The notes under the pieces were generated by a model, which did not search any database, was not told the origin of the DNA, and saw nothing but the letters and a program-made list of their open reading frames with translations. Below, piece by piece: positions 1-8,291 of a DNA stretch of 19,168 nucleotides (within the stretch, counting starts at the first letter, position 1; each line of letters starts with the position of its first letter). This stretch comes from Clostridia bacterium (GTDB lineage Bacteria; Bacillota; Clostridia; Christensenellales; CAG-138): the NCBI GenBank assembly GCA_016292635.1, contig JAEDIC010000028.1, positions 1 through 19,168 of the forward strand. The letters are read 5' to 3'. Position numbers and translations under genes: made by a program.

Positions 1-211
1 CAGATTCCAAATTGGACAGGTTAGGACTGATTCCCGCAACTGTTGCATCAGGGTATTTTTCTTTTAGCTGCGCAACCGCTTTATCAGCAGAACCTTGCGA
101 ACTTGCGGTCAGGATTACAGTAGCGCCTTCCTTCAAAAATTTATCTGCAGTAGCGTAGCCAATGCCGCGGCTCCCTCCGGTGATGATTGCAACTTTATCT
201 TTCAGTCTCAT
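1..211 (-). CDS. Short-chain dehydrogenase/reductase, N-terminal part (cut by window edge)
   Basis: The first 70 codons of a minus-strand gene running off the left edge. The translation opens MRLKDKVAIITGGSRGIG, the N-terminal beta strand and glycine-rich TGxxxGIG dinucleotide-binding motif (residues 11-18) of classical SDR oxidoreductases such as FabG-type 3-oxoacyl-ACP reductases. The start is supported by AAGGAGG a few bases upstream of the ATG. The substrate cannot be read from this part, because the catalytic Tyr-x-x-x-Lys lies beyond the window. It follows the broken cas1 on the same strand, so it may mark the sequence that replaced the rest of the cas operon. Family certain, specific function unknown. 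Confidence 0.9.
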   Translation of the reverse strand, partial: MRLKDKVAIITGGSRGIGYATADKFLKEGATVILTASSQGSADKAVAQLKEKYPDATVAGISPNLSNLES

Positions 212-302
212 AAGAATGCCTCCTTGTGTTTTTGTACTCGTAGTATAACCTGTTTCGGTGGTACTCTCCGTGATAAAATCATATTTACTGTTTTTGGAAA
301 AA

Positions 303-656
303 AATCATTTTAGCAGAAACTACCCTTGACAAACCTTGTCTTCACAGCCGCTTTTTATTAGGCTCGGTTTGCCGTATCTGCAGATTGAGCATGCCAAGCT
401 GACGGGAGTGCTGCTGGAAGGGAAGCACAGTACAGCATGGCATATGCTTCTCATCGCATAGGTATACTATTACACGGTTTTGAGACAGTTCTGTAAGCGC
501 AGAGACTGTAAGCACCACCTGCCTGTGCTCGATCATCACTGCATCCAAGTCCTCCAAGGGGAACGTAACCGTTTTATCCTGCTGCGTGACGGTTAGCTGC
601 CCATTCCTGACAGCCAACGAAGCCGGGTTTTGAATAAACAAATGCCTGTAGCCCAT
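303..656 (-). pseudogene. cas1: Truncated cas1 of a type II CRISPR system
   Basis: The open frame (342-656) encodes 104 residues starting MGYRHLFIQNPASL, typical of the N-terminus of type II Cas1, and containing CDEKHMPC and QHSRQL motifs that match this part of the family. Cas1 is normally near 300 residues; here the catalytic C-terminal domain is absent. The frame stops at TGA right after KKRL, where the family usually has Trp (TGG). Beyond the stop the same frame reads RQ, four extra residues, then VVSAKMI, which resembles the next Cas1 helix, so homology probably runs to about 303 before being lost. The gene starts 8 bases after the cas9 stop, the normal operon order. It cannot integrate spacers. 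Its N-terminal beta domain might still be made, but no function is expected. Confidence 0.85.
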
Positions 657-664
657 AGCGATAC

Positions 665-3600
665 CTAACAGAAAGTCTGTCGCTTTTCTTTTTCTATACG
701 GGTATAGTTGCCCAGCACGTCAACCTGATACTTTTCTATATTCAGCAGCGTTTTTATACCTATTCCACGGGCAAAATATGTCCGGTCATGATTGCATACA
801 TGAATTGCACCCGTTGATATATCTGCGCCGGTATAATATAGTACTTCCCTTTTGTCTGGTATATACTCGCTTTTTGTCAATGTACTTTGCTTGTTTTTGA
901 GCTTCATTGTGATGCCGTTTTTCTTGTGTATGCACACAGGATCGCTGGGATACAGCGAGAAGATGAAATTATCATCATTCATTGCTTTCCATTGGTCGTA
1001 TGGTTTACTTGCCACAACCGCGCGGTTTGGCAGCTGCGGCTTTATGGTATCCGCAACATATATAGGCGCGAAATAATACCCATCGCCCTCCACATAGAAC
1101 ACATCTATTCGTACCATGCTGTCATTATCAGCAATAGCACGGCCTTGATGAACTAAGATATTCAATGTAGTCTTTTCAACTATTTTTACCTTTTTCACCA
1201 ATGGACCCAGTGTGCCGTCGTGCTTGGGCTTATAGAACGGCTCAGCAAAAGCCTTGGCAGCATCTCCGTCAAAGGCAATCAGGCGGGTCTTGAGCGCTTC
1301 GTACAATAGGCGGTCGCTGTCGGGATTGTAATATCCCTCTATCTCTCCGTTCTTGAGTTTAAATTTTGTAAGCTCAGTCTTGGATACTGTCATGCCTTCA
1401 TCTGCCAATTTAGCGCTGCGTATGGTTTCTTTATGCGCTGCACCGGTAACCTTATGCTTCGGCATGTGGGATACAAATATGGGCTTGATCGAATCTATCG
1501 GAGCACCTGCATAATTCGGCAGCCGCATGGCTTTCAGGGTATCACGTGGCGCAGAAGAGGTGCGTGCTTCCCATTCCTTTCTGAAGCCATCCCAAGGCTG
1601 TGGAAAGTGCTGCATTACTTCTCCTGTCTCAGGATTTATAAGATAGCTGCCATCCTCCGTCTGTACATATCTGCTTTCGTCATAGTTTGCATAGCGTGAA
1701 ACCCTTTGGATGAGCCCCGGAGTAGTACATGCAACCACTAATGCATCCGTTGCATGATGCAGATCGCCGTCCGCACGAACTTTGCTCAACCCCCAGCGTT
1801 TTCTCAGGTATGCGGTTACAGCGCCATTCACGGCAACGACACAGTTTATCTTCCCCGTTGGAGATTCTGCAAAGGCAAGATTATCACGTATGTAGTTGTA
1901 CATGAACCGGGATACCGTTCTTGTATCCTGCAAGTTGCGTTCTTTAAATTTCTGTTTGTCTTCTTCGGTTATACACGCCTTAAGCAATGCCTGCTTTTTT
2001 CTGTAATTGCGAACATTGGCCTCCACATAAACCTGATAATCCTCTCTGGCTTTCCCCTGCAAATACTGCAAGGGCAGGTTATTACCTTTTTTGCGGTTTT
2101 CCTCTGCAAATACCAGCACCTTATTATTAAAACGGTCATCAAAGGATATGCTGTATGGAATGATGTGATCCACCTCAGCATAACCGGGCTCAAACAAGCG
2201 AGTAATATCAAAAGACTTCAGTGAATACAAACATATACCGTTTTGCTCCTCAAAAAGTCTGTATTTTACTATGTCCTGCCCACTTGGGTCGGCAACATGC
2301 AGTTCATTTTTCAAATAGTCATATATGCGCTGATTTCTCTCAGCATTCTGCTGCATTTCCTTTTCAGCTTTGTCGCGTTCCATCTTATCCTTGCTCATAT
2401 CCCGGGCAAGTTCAATGTTGATGAACGTCGGGCTTTCACCTTGCTCGCGTATTATAGCATTGATAACCTTAATAGTTTGTGATATTGCACGGCGAACAAC
2501 AGGGCTGGTAATCTGGTTATTCTCTGCGGAATCCGGTCGGATCGGAGGCAACAGCATACTCTTTGTGCTGCTACTATGTGCCTGAAAGTGGTATCCGGCC
2601 GCTTCGCATGCTTCGTTGTACTGCAAACCGGCTTCAAGCCCCGGAATGATATTGTCGCAGGCCTTGATAGACAGATGGCCAAACTTACTAAAACCTTTCA
2701 TGGTCAATATCTGCTGAATATCTTTTTCAATAAGCTGAGGCGCATGCTCGTTGATATACTTGATAACATTGGCATCCGTTTTGTAGAGAGTCATAGCCGC
2801 AGCTATATGATTTAGCACAGCTATGTCCAATTCTTCAATACGGCCTTTTCTAATCTTGTCCAGAGCTTTTCTCATTTCATGGTATGCCTTGAGACATCCC
2901 AGCTTCTGCTTGGATTCTGCATCTTTGCCATCAGTACGGTAATAAACACTGTTAAAGGTTTCATCATCTGAGAGACCGAGTTCTTTGCGAACACGGCTAT
3001 ATGTAGGGTTTTCCGTCTTATGGGCAAGTTTAATTAAACATATCCTTTCTTCGTCTGTGAGAGAACGAGCGCCCACCTCTTTGATGATGCGTATAGTATT
3101 TATTTTCTGAAGCAGCTGGAACATCTCAAAGGAATAGCTGGCCTTCGGAGCACGTTGCTCCTCCTTTTCAAAGGTACAGTTACCAATCGAATCGATAAAA
3201 CCACTATACTGACTGCCCTTACCGGGGCCTTCGTCAAATGAGCGCTGACCTAATAAAATATCAAGATATCTCGTCTCAAATTCCTTATTGAAAGCAGTAT
3301 TTCCAAACTCACGCTGTTTTGTAAAAATCAGCTTTGCTTCTGCCTCTATTGCGTCTCTGGCAACAGTGGACAGATATGAATCTTCCTTATTACGTTTATG
3401 TTCAGCAAAGACCGGGTCTTTATAGAACATTTCTCCCACCGTGCGGTAGCCGTTATCCTTCATTCTTTTTTCGTTGTCGGAAACAGCCCCCAGAAGCTTG
3501 CCCGCTTCTTTATCGGAAGCATCCGATTTGCGGTTTGAACGAAAACCTCGTCTTTGTGCTAGATGGATGAGTATGCGGCAAAGGTCCGAGTCGCTGATAA

Positions 3601-3931
3601 GCTCGTCCAACGCACGGACACGAAGGGCATATACGTCTGTGATATTTCCGGAATAAAGCTGGGATAACTGCTCTGATGATAAAATACCTTGCGATACTAT
3701 TAAATTGCGGATGCGCTCCAATCGATGCTGATGACGGCGAATCCGTCTGCGCATACTGCGTGCTTCCCGCCGTGGAGCAGCCAACGAAGAACCATCTTTG
3801 GGATTTTCTGCGCTGTCGAATATGCGTACTCCCATGCGAGATATTCCTATCGGTTCTCCCATATCATTTAAAAAAACAACGGCATGACCCACAGAAGCAA
3901 TACCTATATCTATTCCGATACCGTATGACAT
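665..3931 (-). CDS. cas9: CRISPR-associated endonuclease Cas9, compact type II-C form
   Basis: Encodes 1088 residues, the size of small type II-C Cas9 proteins. Cas9 uses a crRNA:tracrRNA duplex to cut matching double-stranded DNA. Visible parts: RuvC-I IGIDIGIASVG with Asp8; Arg-rich bridge helix at about 54-78; RuvC-II NIELARDM with Glu507; HNH domain with VDHIIPYS (Asp588, His589) followed by NNKVLV and NRKKGN; RuvC-III HHATDALVVA with His725/His726 and Asp729; then about 350 residues of PAM-interacting region. All nuclease residues are present, so it should be active. The SVGWAV motif common in the family reads SVGHAV here. The start is set by AGGAGGGG just before ATG. It lies between the tracrRNA gene and the broken cas1; neither cas2 nor an array is present, so it is an orphan effector in this window. 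Confidence 0.97.
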   Translation of the reverse strand: MSYGIGIDIGIASVGHAVVFLNDMGEPIGISRMGVRIFDSAENPKDGSSLAAPRREARSMRRRIRRHQHRLERIRNLIVSQGILSSEQLSQLYSGNITDVYALRVRALDELISDSDLCRILIHLAQRRGFRSNRKSDASDKEAGKLLGAVSDNEKRMKDNGYRTVGEMFYKDPVFAEHKRNKEDSYLSTVARDAIEAEAKLIFTKQREFGNTAFNKEFETRYLDILLGQRSFDEGPGKGSQYSGFIDSIGNCTFEKEEQRAPKASYSFEMFQLLQKINTIRIIKEVGARSLTDEERICLIKLAHKTENPTYSRVRKELGLSDDETFNSVYYRTDGKDAESKQKLGCLKAYHEMRKALDKIRKGRIEELDIAVLNHIAAAMTLYKTDANVIKYINEHAPQLIEKDIQQILTMKGFSKFGHLSIKACDNIIPGLEAGLQYNEACEAAGYHFQAHSSSTKSMLLPPIRPDSAENNQITSPVVRRAISQTIKVINAIIREQGESPTFINIELARDMSKDKMERDKAEKEMQQNAERNQRIYDYLKNELHVADPSGQDIVKYRLFEEQNGICLYSLKSFDITRLFEPGYAEVDHIIPYSISFDDRFNNKVLVFAEENRKKGNNLPLQYLQGKAREDYQVYVEANVRNYRKKQALLKACITEEDKQKFKERNLQDTRTVSRFMYNYIRDNLAFAESPTGKINCVVAVNGAVTAYLRKRWGLSKVRADGDLHHATDALVVACTTPGLIQRVSRYANYDESRYVQTEDGSYLINPETGEVMQHFPQPWDGFRKEWEARTSSAPRDTLKAMRLPNYAGAPIDSIKPIFVSHMPKHKVTGAAHKETIRSAKLADEGMTVSKTELTKFKLKNGEIEGYYNPDSDRLLYEALKTRLIAFDGDAAKAFAEPFYKPKHDGTLGPLVKKVKIVEKTTLNILVHQGRAIADNDSMVRIDVFYVEGDGYYFAPIYVADTIKPQLPNRAVVASKPYDQWKAMNDDNFIFSLYPSDPVCIHKKNGITMKLKNKQSTLTKSEYIPDKREVLYYTGADISTGAIHVCNHDRTYFARGIGIKTLLNIEKYQVDVLGNYTRIEKEKRQTFC

Positions 3932-3995
3932 GAACCCCTCCTAAAATTGTACTCAGTTATGTTTGGTAAATGTAATAAAGATGTGCAAACTTTTG

Positions 3996-4090
3996 ATAAA
4001 AGATGACGCCTTGCAAAACAAGGCGTCAGAGCTTTGCGGTTTACTACCTTTTTGTAGCAACCTAATGGTCCTTGGTATGGTATAAGGTCC
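3996..4090 (-). ncRNA. Predicted type II-C tracrRNA
   Basis: Read on the minus strand, a promoter is followed by a candidate anti-repeat (4090 to about 4052), then GGTTGCTAC, AAAAA and GGTAGTAAACC, which can pair, then CCGCAAAGCTCTGACGCC and a perfect 9-bp hairpin (4005-4027, loop CAAAA) followed by a short T-rich stretch. From memory, the order and sequence (GTTGCTACAA.. AAGG.. CCGCAA.GCTCTG, then a stable hairpin) closely resembles the Neisseria meningitidis type II-C tracrRNA. It sits directly upstream of cas9 on the same strand. Its partner repeat should be close to the plus strand of about 4052-4087, i.e. start near TTGTAG and end near TTGGTATGGTATAA. The 3' end is approximate. Confidence 0.8.
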
Positions 4091-4096
4091 ATAATC

Positions 4097-4125
4097 AGTA
4101 TAACAAATATTTTCATCCTTTACAA
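4097..4125 (-). promoter_or_regulatory. Promoter of the tracrRNA
   Basis: On the minus strand TTGTAA (4120-4125) and TATACT (4097-4102) are separated by exactly 17 bp, a good sigma-A arrangement (4/6 and 5/6 matches to consensus). Transcription would start near 4090, just before the anti-repeat. Confidence 0.65.
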
Positions 4126-4202
4126 GTCACATTGCTGCAAAAAGCACCATCCTTGCTTCTCATTAAGTACATTTTTAAGCAAGTGTAGTGTTTGCGACAA
4201 AA

Positions 4203-4234
4203 GATAATAAAGAAGGGGCTGAAAAGCCCCATCT
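4203..4234 (-). terminator. Possible minus-strand terminator upstream of the tracrRNA
   Basis: A perfect 6-bp GC stem (4215-4220 with 4225-4230, loop GAAA on plus) is followed on the minus strand by TTCTTTATTATCTTTT. No minus-strand gene upstream is recognised, so it may belong to something lost. The rest of 4126-4370 has no convincing gene. Confidence 0.35.
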
Positions 4235-4370
4235 GTTTTCATTAACACTTAGATGTTTCTTGGTAAAGTATGGAGGACTGCCTTAATACCATGAAGATGC
4301 GTGTAATACTCTTACTAAAAAAGTATAGTACAAGATGTATATACAGACTTAAGAATAGCAAATATGATAA

Positions 4371-4403
4371 GCTGCCCAAGACACACGGGCAGCTTTATTT
4401 TTT
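4371..4403 (+). terminator. Rho-independent terminator without an obvious upstream gene
   Basis: GCTGCCC (4371-4377) pairs perfectly with GGGCAGC (4387-4393), followed by TTTATTTTTT. The plus strand upstream has only a weak 38-codon frame (4290 on) that runs through the hairpin. The 3' arm and tract match the terminator at 8895-8933, so this may be the tail of a lost copy of a related unit. Confidence 0.6.
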
Positions 4404-4476
4404 CTAGAACTGAGGTGAGGAAAATTGAACAAATCTGCCGTTTAAATGCATCAGGAGTACCTTAGGTATACCTTGC
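4387..4476. repeat. Imperfect flanking repeat, left copy
   Basis: Aligns without gaps over 90 bp to 8916-9005, about 67 identical positions by hand count. It includes the terminator arm GGGCAGCTTT and an identical core CGTTTAAATGCATCA. The copies bracket the helicase operon. Read on minus, this copy is the open C-terminal end of a possible protein (GIPKVLLMHLNGRF.., stop at 4404-4406), while the right copy reads GIPRVPLMHLND then stops. That hints at two remnants of one decayed gene 3' end. Confidence 0.6.
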
Positions 4477-4589
4477 TCATAAAACGGCAAACAGAGCGGA
4501 TTTTTACAGTGTGAGTACATAAAAAATACAGGCGATATTTTGGCGAAAAGTTCGCCCCCAAATGGGATTTTCTTAAAAGAAGCAGATAT

Positions 4590-4618
4590 TTGTATATTGA
4601 TTACATAAATGCTATAAT
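4590..4618 (+). promoter_or_regulatory. Promoter of the helicase operon
   Basis: An extended -10 element TGCTATAAT (4610-4618) has a weak -35 TTGTAT (4590-4595) at 17-bp spacing. Transcription would start near 4625, leaving a leader of about 30 bases with GGAG 7 bases before the ATG at 4654. Confidence 0.65.
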
Positions 4619-4653
4619 AAGTTAAGCACATCTATAACAAATGGAGAAAATTT

Positions 4654-7600
4654 ATGATTCCAGTTTGCCCGATATGCGGCGCCCCGATGGTGATCAGAAC
4701 TGCATACAAAGGAACGCCTCGCGAAAATAAGTTTTGGGGATGTACAAAGTTTCCAAATTGCAGAGGAACGAGAAATCTTGACGTTGGGCAAAATGCTTCG
4801 TCAAGGTCTAATTCTGATGTACAGAAAAGCGACTTATCCAACGAGGAGCTGCCCGGCAAAAATGGTATTTCTTTCGAAGGCGAACCCTTTGAGGGCTTTG
4901 ATATCATGGAGTCTTACGATACGATTGCGTGTGACAGCCGGGTCATTAAGACGCTGCGCAATGACGGAATCGATGAGAAGTCAATAAGGGCGGCGGCTAA
5001 GTTTCGCGTTGATTTTACTGCGCCAAGGGGCGGGTTGCTCAGCAGAGAACAGCGCGAAGTGGGTGCGCTTGTGCTCAGGCTGCTTTGCAGAGGATCTATA
5101 ACAAAAAACAGCAAAGAAATAGAGAAACTGGTTGATGAACTTTTCCCGGGCGAAGCCGAATACTCAGGTTGGGCATTCAGGGACAGTATGTTCTTGACTG
5201 AGGTGGCTCCCAGTTACAGATATGACAGCGAAAGGGAGAAGTATTTTGCCGAGGAAATTTTAAGCCATGCCATGGGCGACAACTGGATGCATTATACAAA
5301 TACTCAGATAAGCATCGGTACGCTGGGCAGTGCGGAAGACACCGGCAAGAGCATGGCTGGCCAAAGGTGTGATTTTTGTATATCCACGGACAGAGGAGAA
5401 TTTATCGTCGAACTGGACGGCGATGAACACAAAGCACATTTTTTGAAGGATGCGGAAAGGGATATCTTTTTAAGCAAGAACGGGTATAAGGTTCTGCGCA
5501 TTAAGAATGATGATCTGGACAGCAATCCTTATAGCATCATAATGAAGATACAGGATGAGACAGGTAAGCCAAAGTATAACGGTGATCCGGACAGCCTTAC
5601 GGAGAAAAGAATTATGGCGGCCAAACTGGTGCATCAGATACAGATTGCACTTACGGCCGGATTGCTGAATTCTGTGATTGCTCCGGATGCAACACTTGGT
5701 ATCAGTGCAAATATCAGGGGAATCCGTCCAACTGAGATATTGGCTGTTATGCTGGCGGCAATAGATGATCTGAAGAATGTGTTTGATCACTATTGCAGCA
5801 TTTACGGCATGGAGCCCTTCTTTTACTGCAGGTATCAGGGAGATAATGCCGATGCAAATATATGCGTAGGCAAGCCTGTGTTTACAGCTCCTGCTACCGT
5901 GTTGATTACAGACGTGATTTCTTCCAAGAGAATAATCAACCGCATCCCTAGCTATGGCAGTCTGCAGATAGCCGAGGTTAATGAAGATATTCTGCTGTAT
6001 TTTCTCAATTATATTTTCCATTACGACTCCTTCAGGGAAGGTCAGATTGAAAGCCTCAAGCGGTTGATGATGGAAAAGGACACGATCGTACTTCTTCCCA
6101 CGGGAAGCGGAAAGTCTTTGATTTACCAGTTGGCATCGCTGATATGCCCAGGAAAAATTATCATTATATCGCCGCTGGTTTCCCTTATGCAGGACCAGCT
6201 GGATAATCTGATTTACCACGGCGTGGATTGTGCAATTGCCATATCGCACAATAACGAAAAAGCCGTGGCCGAGCTGAATAATCCGGGAATCGTCATGATA
6301 TATATATCGCCCGAACGGCTGCAGATTGGCGGATTCAGGCAGAGTATCAACAGCATGCAGGTGCTGAACAGAATATTTGCGGTGGCGGTGGATGAGGCAC
6401 ATTGCGTATCGGAATGGGGCCATGATTTCAGAACGGCATACCTTAACATAGGGCGTACGTCCAGAGCGGTATTTAACAGAAATGGCGTGCAGCCTACCAT
6501 TATTGCGTTGACCGGTACTGCTTCCACGGCGGTATTGAAAGATGTAGAGAGAGAACTGGAAATAACGGATTATGATGCGATAATTACACCTGAGACATTT
6601 GACCGTAAGGAACTGAAGTACAAGGTCATCAGGATGCCCAGTTCCGAGAAGCAGAATGAATTGGTTGAGACCATCAGCAATGTTGTTCCGGATTTCTTTG
6701 GTCGAACCGCAAATCATTTTTACCGAATGAAGGAAGATGATACGAACTGCGGAATAGTTTTTTGCCCCCATGTAAATGGTGAATACGGTGTGGTAAGGGT
6801 AAAGGGCTATCTGAATGAAACTCTGACCCACTCCGACTTTTATTCCGGCAGCAAGCCCAAGGGCTGGAACGGAAAAACTGACTGGGATAACCAAAAGCGT
6901 GAGGTCGCAAAGAACTTTAAGGGCAACAAGATAAATACATTGGTCGCCACAAAGGCCTTTGGTATGGGTATAGATAAACCCAACGTGCGCTTCACCGTAC
7001 ATTACGGTATACCCTCATCGCTGGAATCATTTTATCAGGAGGCAGGGCGAGCAGGACGAGACGGCAAGGAATCTCTCTGTGTGCTGCTGTTGTCCAATGA
7101 AAACAAGCTGGATGATGAGAAGATACTCAACCCTGTGTTGCCTCTTAAAGAGGTGTATGACATAGTGGAAAATCAGCGCCGGGATCAGGCTGATGATGTA
7201 TCCCGGGTAATGTTCTTCCATATGCAGGCTTTTAAAGGCATTAACTTTGAGCTGACTCAGATAGAATCAGTGGTAAATCGGATATATTCTGCGGTGTCCG
7301 AATTTATCCATACGCCGGTAATTATAAAGTGCGGCGGAGACAATGAAGACAACTCCTTAAGAAGTGTGCAGAAGGCGCTGCAGAGGCTATTGGTGCTGGG
7401 CGTCGTAGCAGACTACACGGTGGATTATTCGTCCAATGAAGTAAACGTGATACCGGGAAGTGCTAAAGCATCGGATATCCGTGCCAAGTATGCTAAGTAT
7501 ATCAAAGGATACAATGAAGGGCGCATAGCTAAGGAGCTGACAAAGCTCGAAGAGGTATCCGCGGCGGATGAGAAGGGATATGTCATAAACGCGGCCAAGG

Positions 7601-8289
7601 TTTTGACCGAATTTGTGTATGACACCATTGAAAAGGGTCGACGCAGAGGACTCAGGGAAATGGTCAATGCCGCAGAGGCTGCGCTGGCGTCCAGATCACC
7701 GGATGCAACACTGAGACAGCGTATAGTCAGATATTTTGAATCCACATACATTGATGAGCTGACGGATGTGATAGAAAGCCCTCAGTTGGGATTCGAATTG
7801 ATTTCGGGCATAATCGACGGCGTTTATGATGAACTGTCCGGCAGCATAGTAGGCGGTATAAGGTCTGCCAATGAAGCTTCGGGACTTCGAGGCGGTGTAT
7901 CTCGATACCTGGAATCCACTCCTGACCACCCCGGCTTGCTGATGCTGAGAGCACTTGCAGAGCTGTATTGCAATGACTGCGATGCAACATCTTTGATACA
8001 TGACCTTAGTGCAGCCTGCGACTTTGCGATAAACAGGTATTCCTGCAGCAAGAGCAGCCTGGATAACACTATCATGTATGTCATGAGGAAGATAGTTGAG
8101 CGCAACGAGTCAATATTTGCAGAAGCGGTGGATAGTGTATCGGAATTCATAGAAAAACGGCGGGTTTGTGCCGATATGATAGATTTGCCGGAACTGGCAG
8201 ATGAACAGAAAACAATCCCGGCAGAGCTGTATTTTGCCGAGATAGCCAATGACAGCCTGAATATAATCAGAAGGATGAAGGGAGAATAA
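4654..8289 (+). CDS. Zinc finger - PD-(D/E)XK nuclease - RecQ-family helicase fusion
   Basis: 1211 residues in three recognisable parts. Residues 1-39 form a topoisomerase-type C4 zinc finger (Cys5, Cys8, Cys30, Cys36). Around 185-275 is a restriction-like nuclease domain of the DUF559/DUF2726/VSR kind: Asp240, then VELDGDEH (Glu253, Asp255, His259) and a KDAERDIFLSKNGYKVLRI helix-strand. From about 455 to 820 is a RecQ-type superfamily 2 helicase: Walker A PTGSGKS with Lys487, DEAH at 580-583, TGTAS, FGMGIDKPNVR, and motif VI QEAGRAGRDG (795-804). The last 400 residues contain a winged-helix-like piece near 900 and otherwise unrecognised sequence. Housekeeping RecQ has neither the nuclease nor this long tail, so DNA unwinding coupled to cutting, as in defence or plasmid control, is inferred. 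GGAG precedes the start. Its stop lies two bases before the next gene. Confidence 0.9.
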   Translation: MIPVCPICGAPMVIRTAYKGTPRENKFWGCTKFPNCRGTRNLDVGQNASSRSNSDVQKSDLSNEELPGKNGISFEGEPFEGFDIMESYDTIACDSRVIKTLRNDGIDEKSIRAAAKFRVDFTAPRGGLLSREQREVGALVLRLLCRGSITKNSKEIEKLVDELFPGEAEYSGWAFRDSMFLTEVAPSYRYDSEREKYFAEEILSHAMGDNWMHYTNTQISIGTLGSAEDTGKSMAGQRCDFCISTDRGEFIVELDGDEHKAHFLKDAERDIFLSKNGYKVLRIKNDDLDSNPYSIIMKIQDETGKPKYNGDPDSLTEKRIMAAKLVHQIQIALTAGLLNSVIAPDATLGISANIRGIRPTEILAVMLAAIDDLKNVFDHYCSIYGMEPFFYCRYQGDNADANICVGKPVFTAPATVLITDVISSKRIINRIPSYGSLQIAEVNEDILLYFLNYIFHYDSFREGQIESLKRLMMEKDTIVLLPTGSGKSLIYQLASLICPGKIIIISPLVSLMQDQLDNLIYHGVDCAIAISHNNEKAVAELNNPGIVMIYISPERLQIGGFRQSINSMQVLNRIFAVAVDEAHCVSEWGHDFRTAYLNIGRTSRAVFNRNGVQPTIIALTGTASTAVLKDVERELEITDYDAIITPETFDRKELKYKVIRMPSSEKQNELVETISNVVPDFFGRTANHFYRMKEDDTNCGIVFCPHVNGEYGVVRVKGYLNETLTHSDFYSGSKPKGWNGKTDWDNQKREVAKNFKGNKINTLVATKAFGMGIDKPNVRFTVHYGIPSSLESFYQEAGRAGRDGKESLCVLLLSNENKLDDEKILNPVLPLKEVYDIVENQRRDQADDVSRVMFFHMQAFKGINFELTQIESVVNRIYSAVSEFIHTPVIIKCGGDNEDNSLRSVQKALQRLLVLGVVADYTVDYSSNEVNVIPGSAKASDIRAKYAKYIKGYNEGRIAKELTKLEEVSAADEKGYVINAAKVLTEFVYDTIEKGRRRGLREMVNAAEAALASRSPDATLRQRIVRYFESTYIDELTDVIESPQLGFELISGIIDGVYDELSGSIVGGIRSANEASGLRGGVSRYLESTPDHPGLLMLRALAELYCNDCDATSLIHDLSAACDFAINRYSCSKSSLDNTIMYVMRKIVERNESIFAEAVDSVSEFIEKRRVCADMIDLPELADEQKTIPAELYFAEIANDSLNIIRRMKGE

Positions 8290-8291
8290 CC

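Noticed and set aside
3910..4116. 68-codon minus-strand frame upstream of cas9
   Set aside because: Runs through the tracrRNA and its hairpin; the RNA explains the sequence better.
4290..4406. 38-codon plus-strand frame with GGAGG upstream
   Set aside because: Reads through the terminator hairpin at 4371-4403, ribosome site spacing is long, no resemblance to anything known.
5470..7002. 510-codon frame opposite the helicase
   Set aside because: Lies fully inside the helicase gene, no family resemblance, codon pattern follows the helicase on the other strand.
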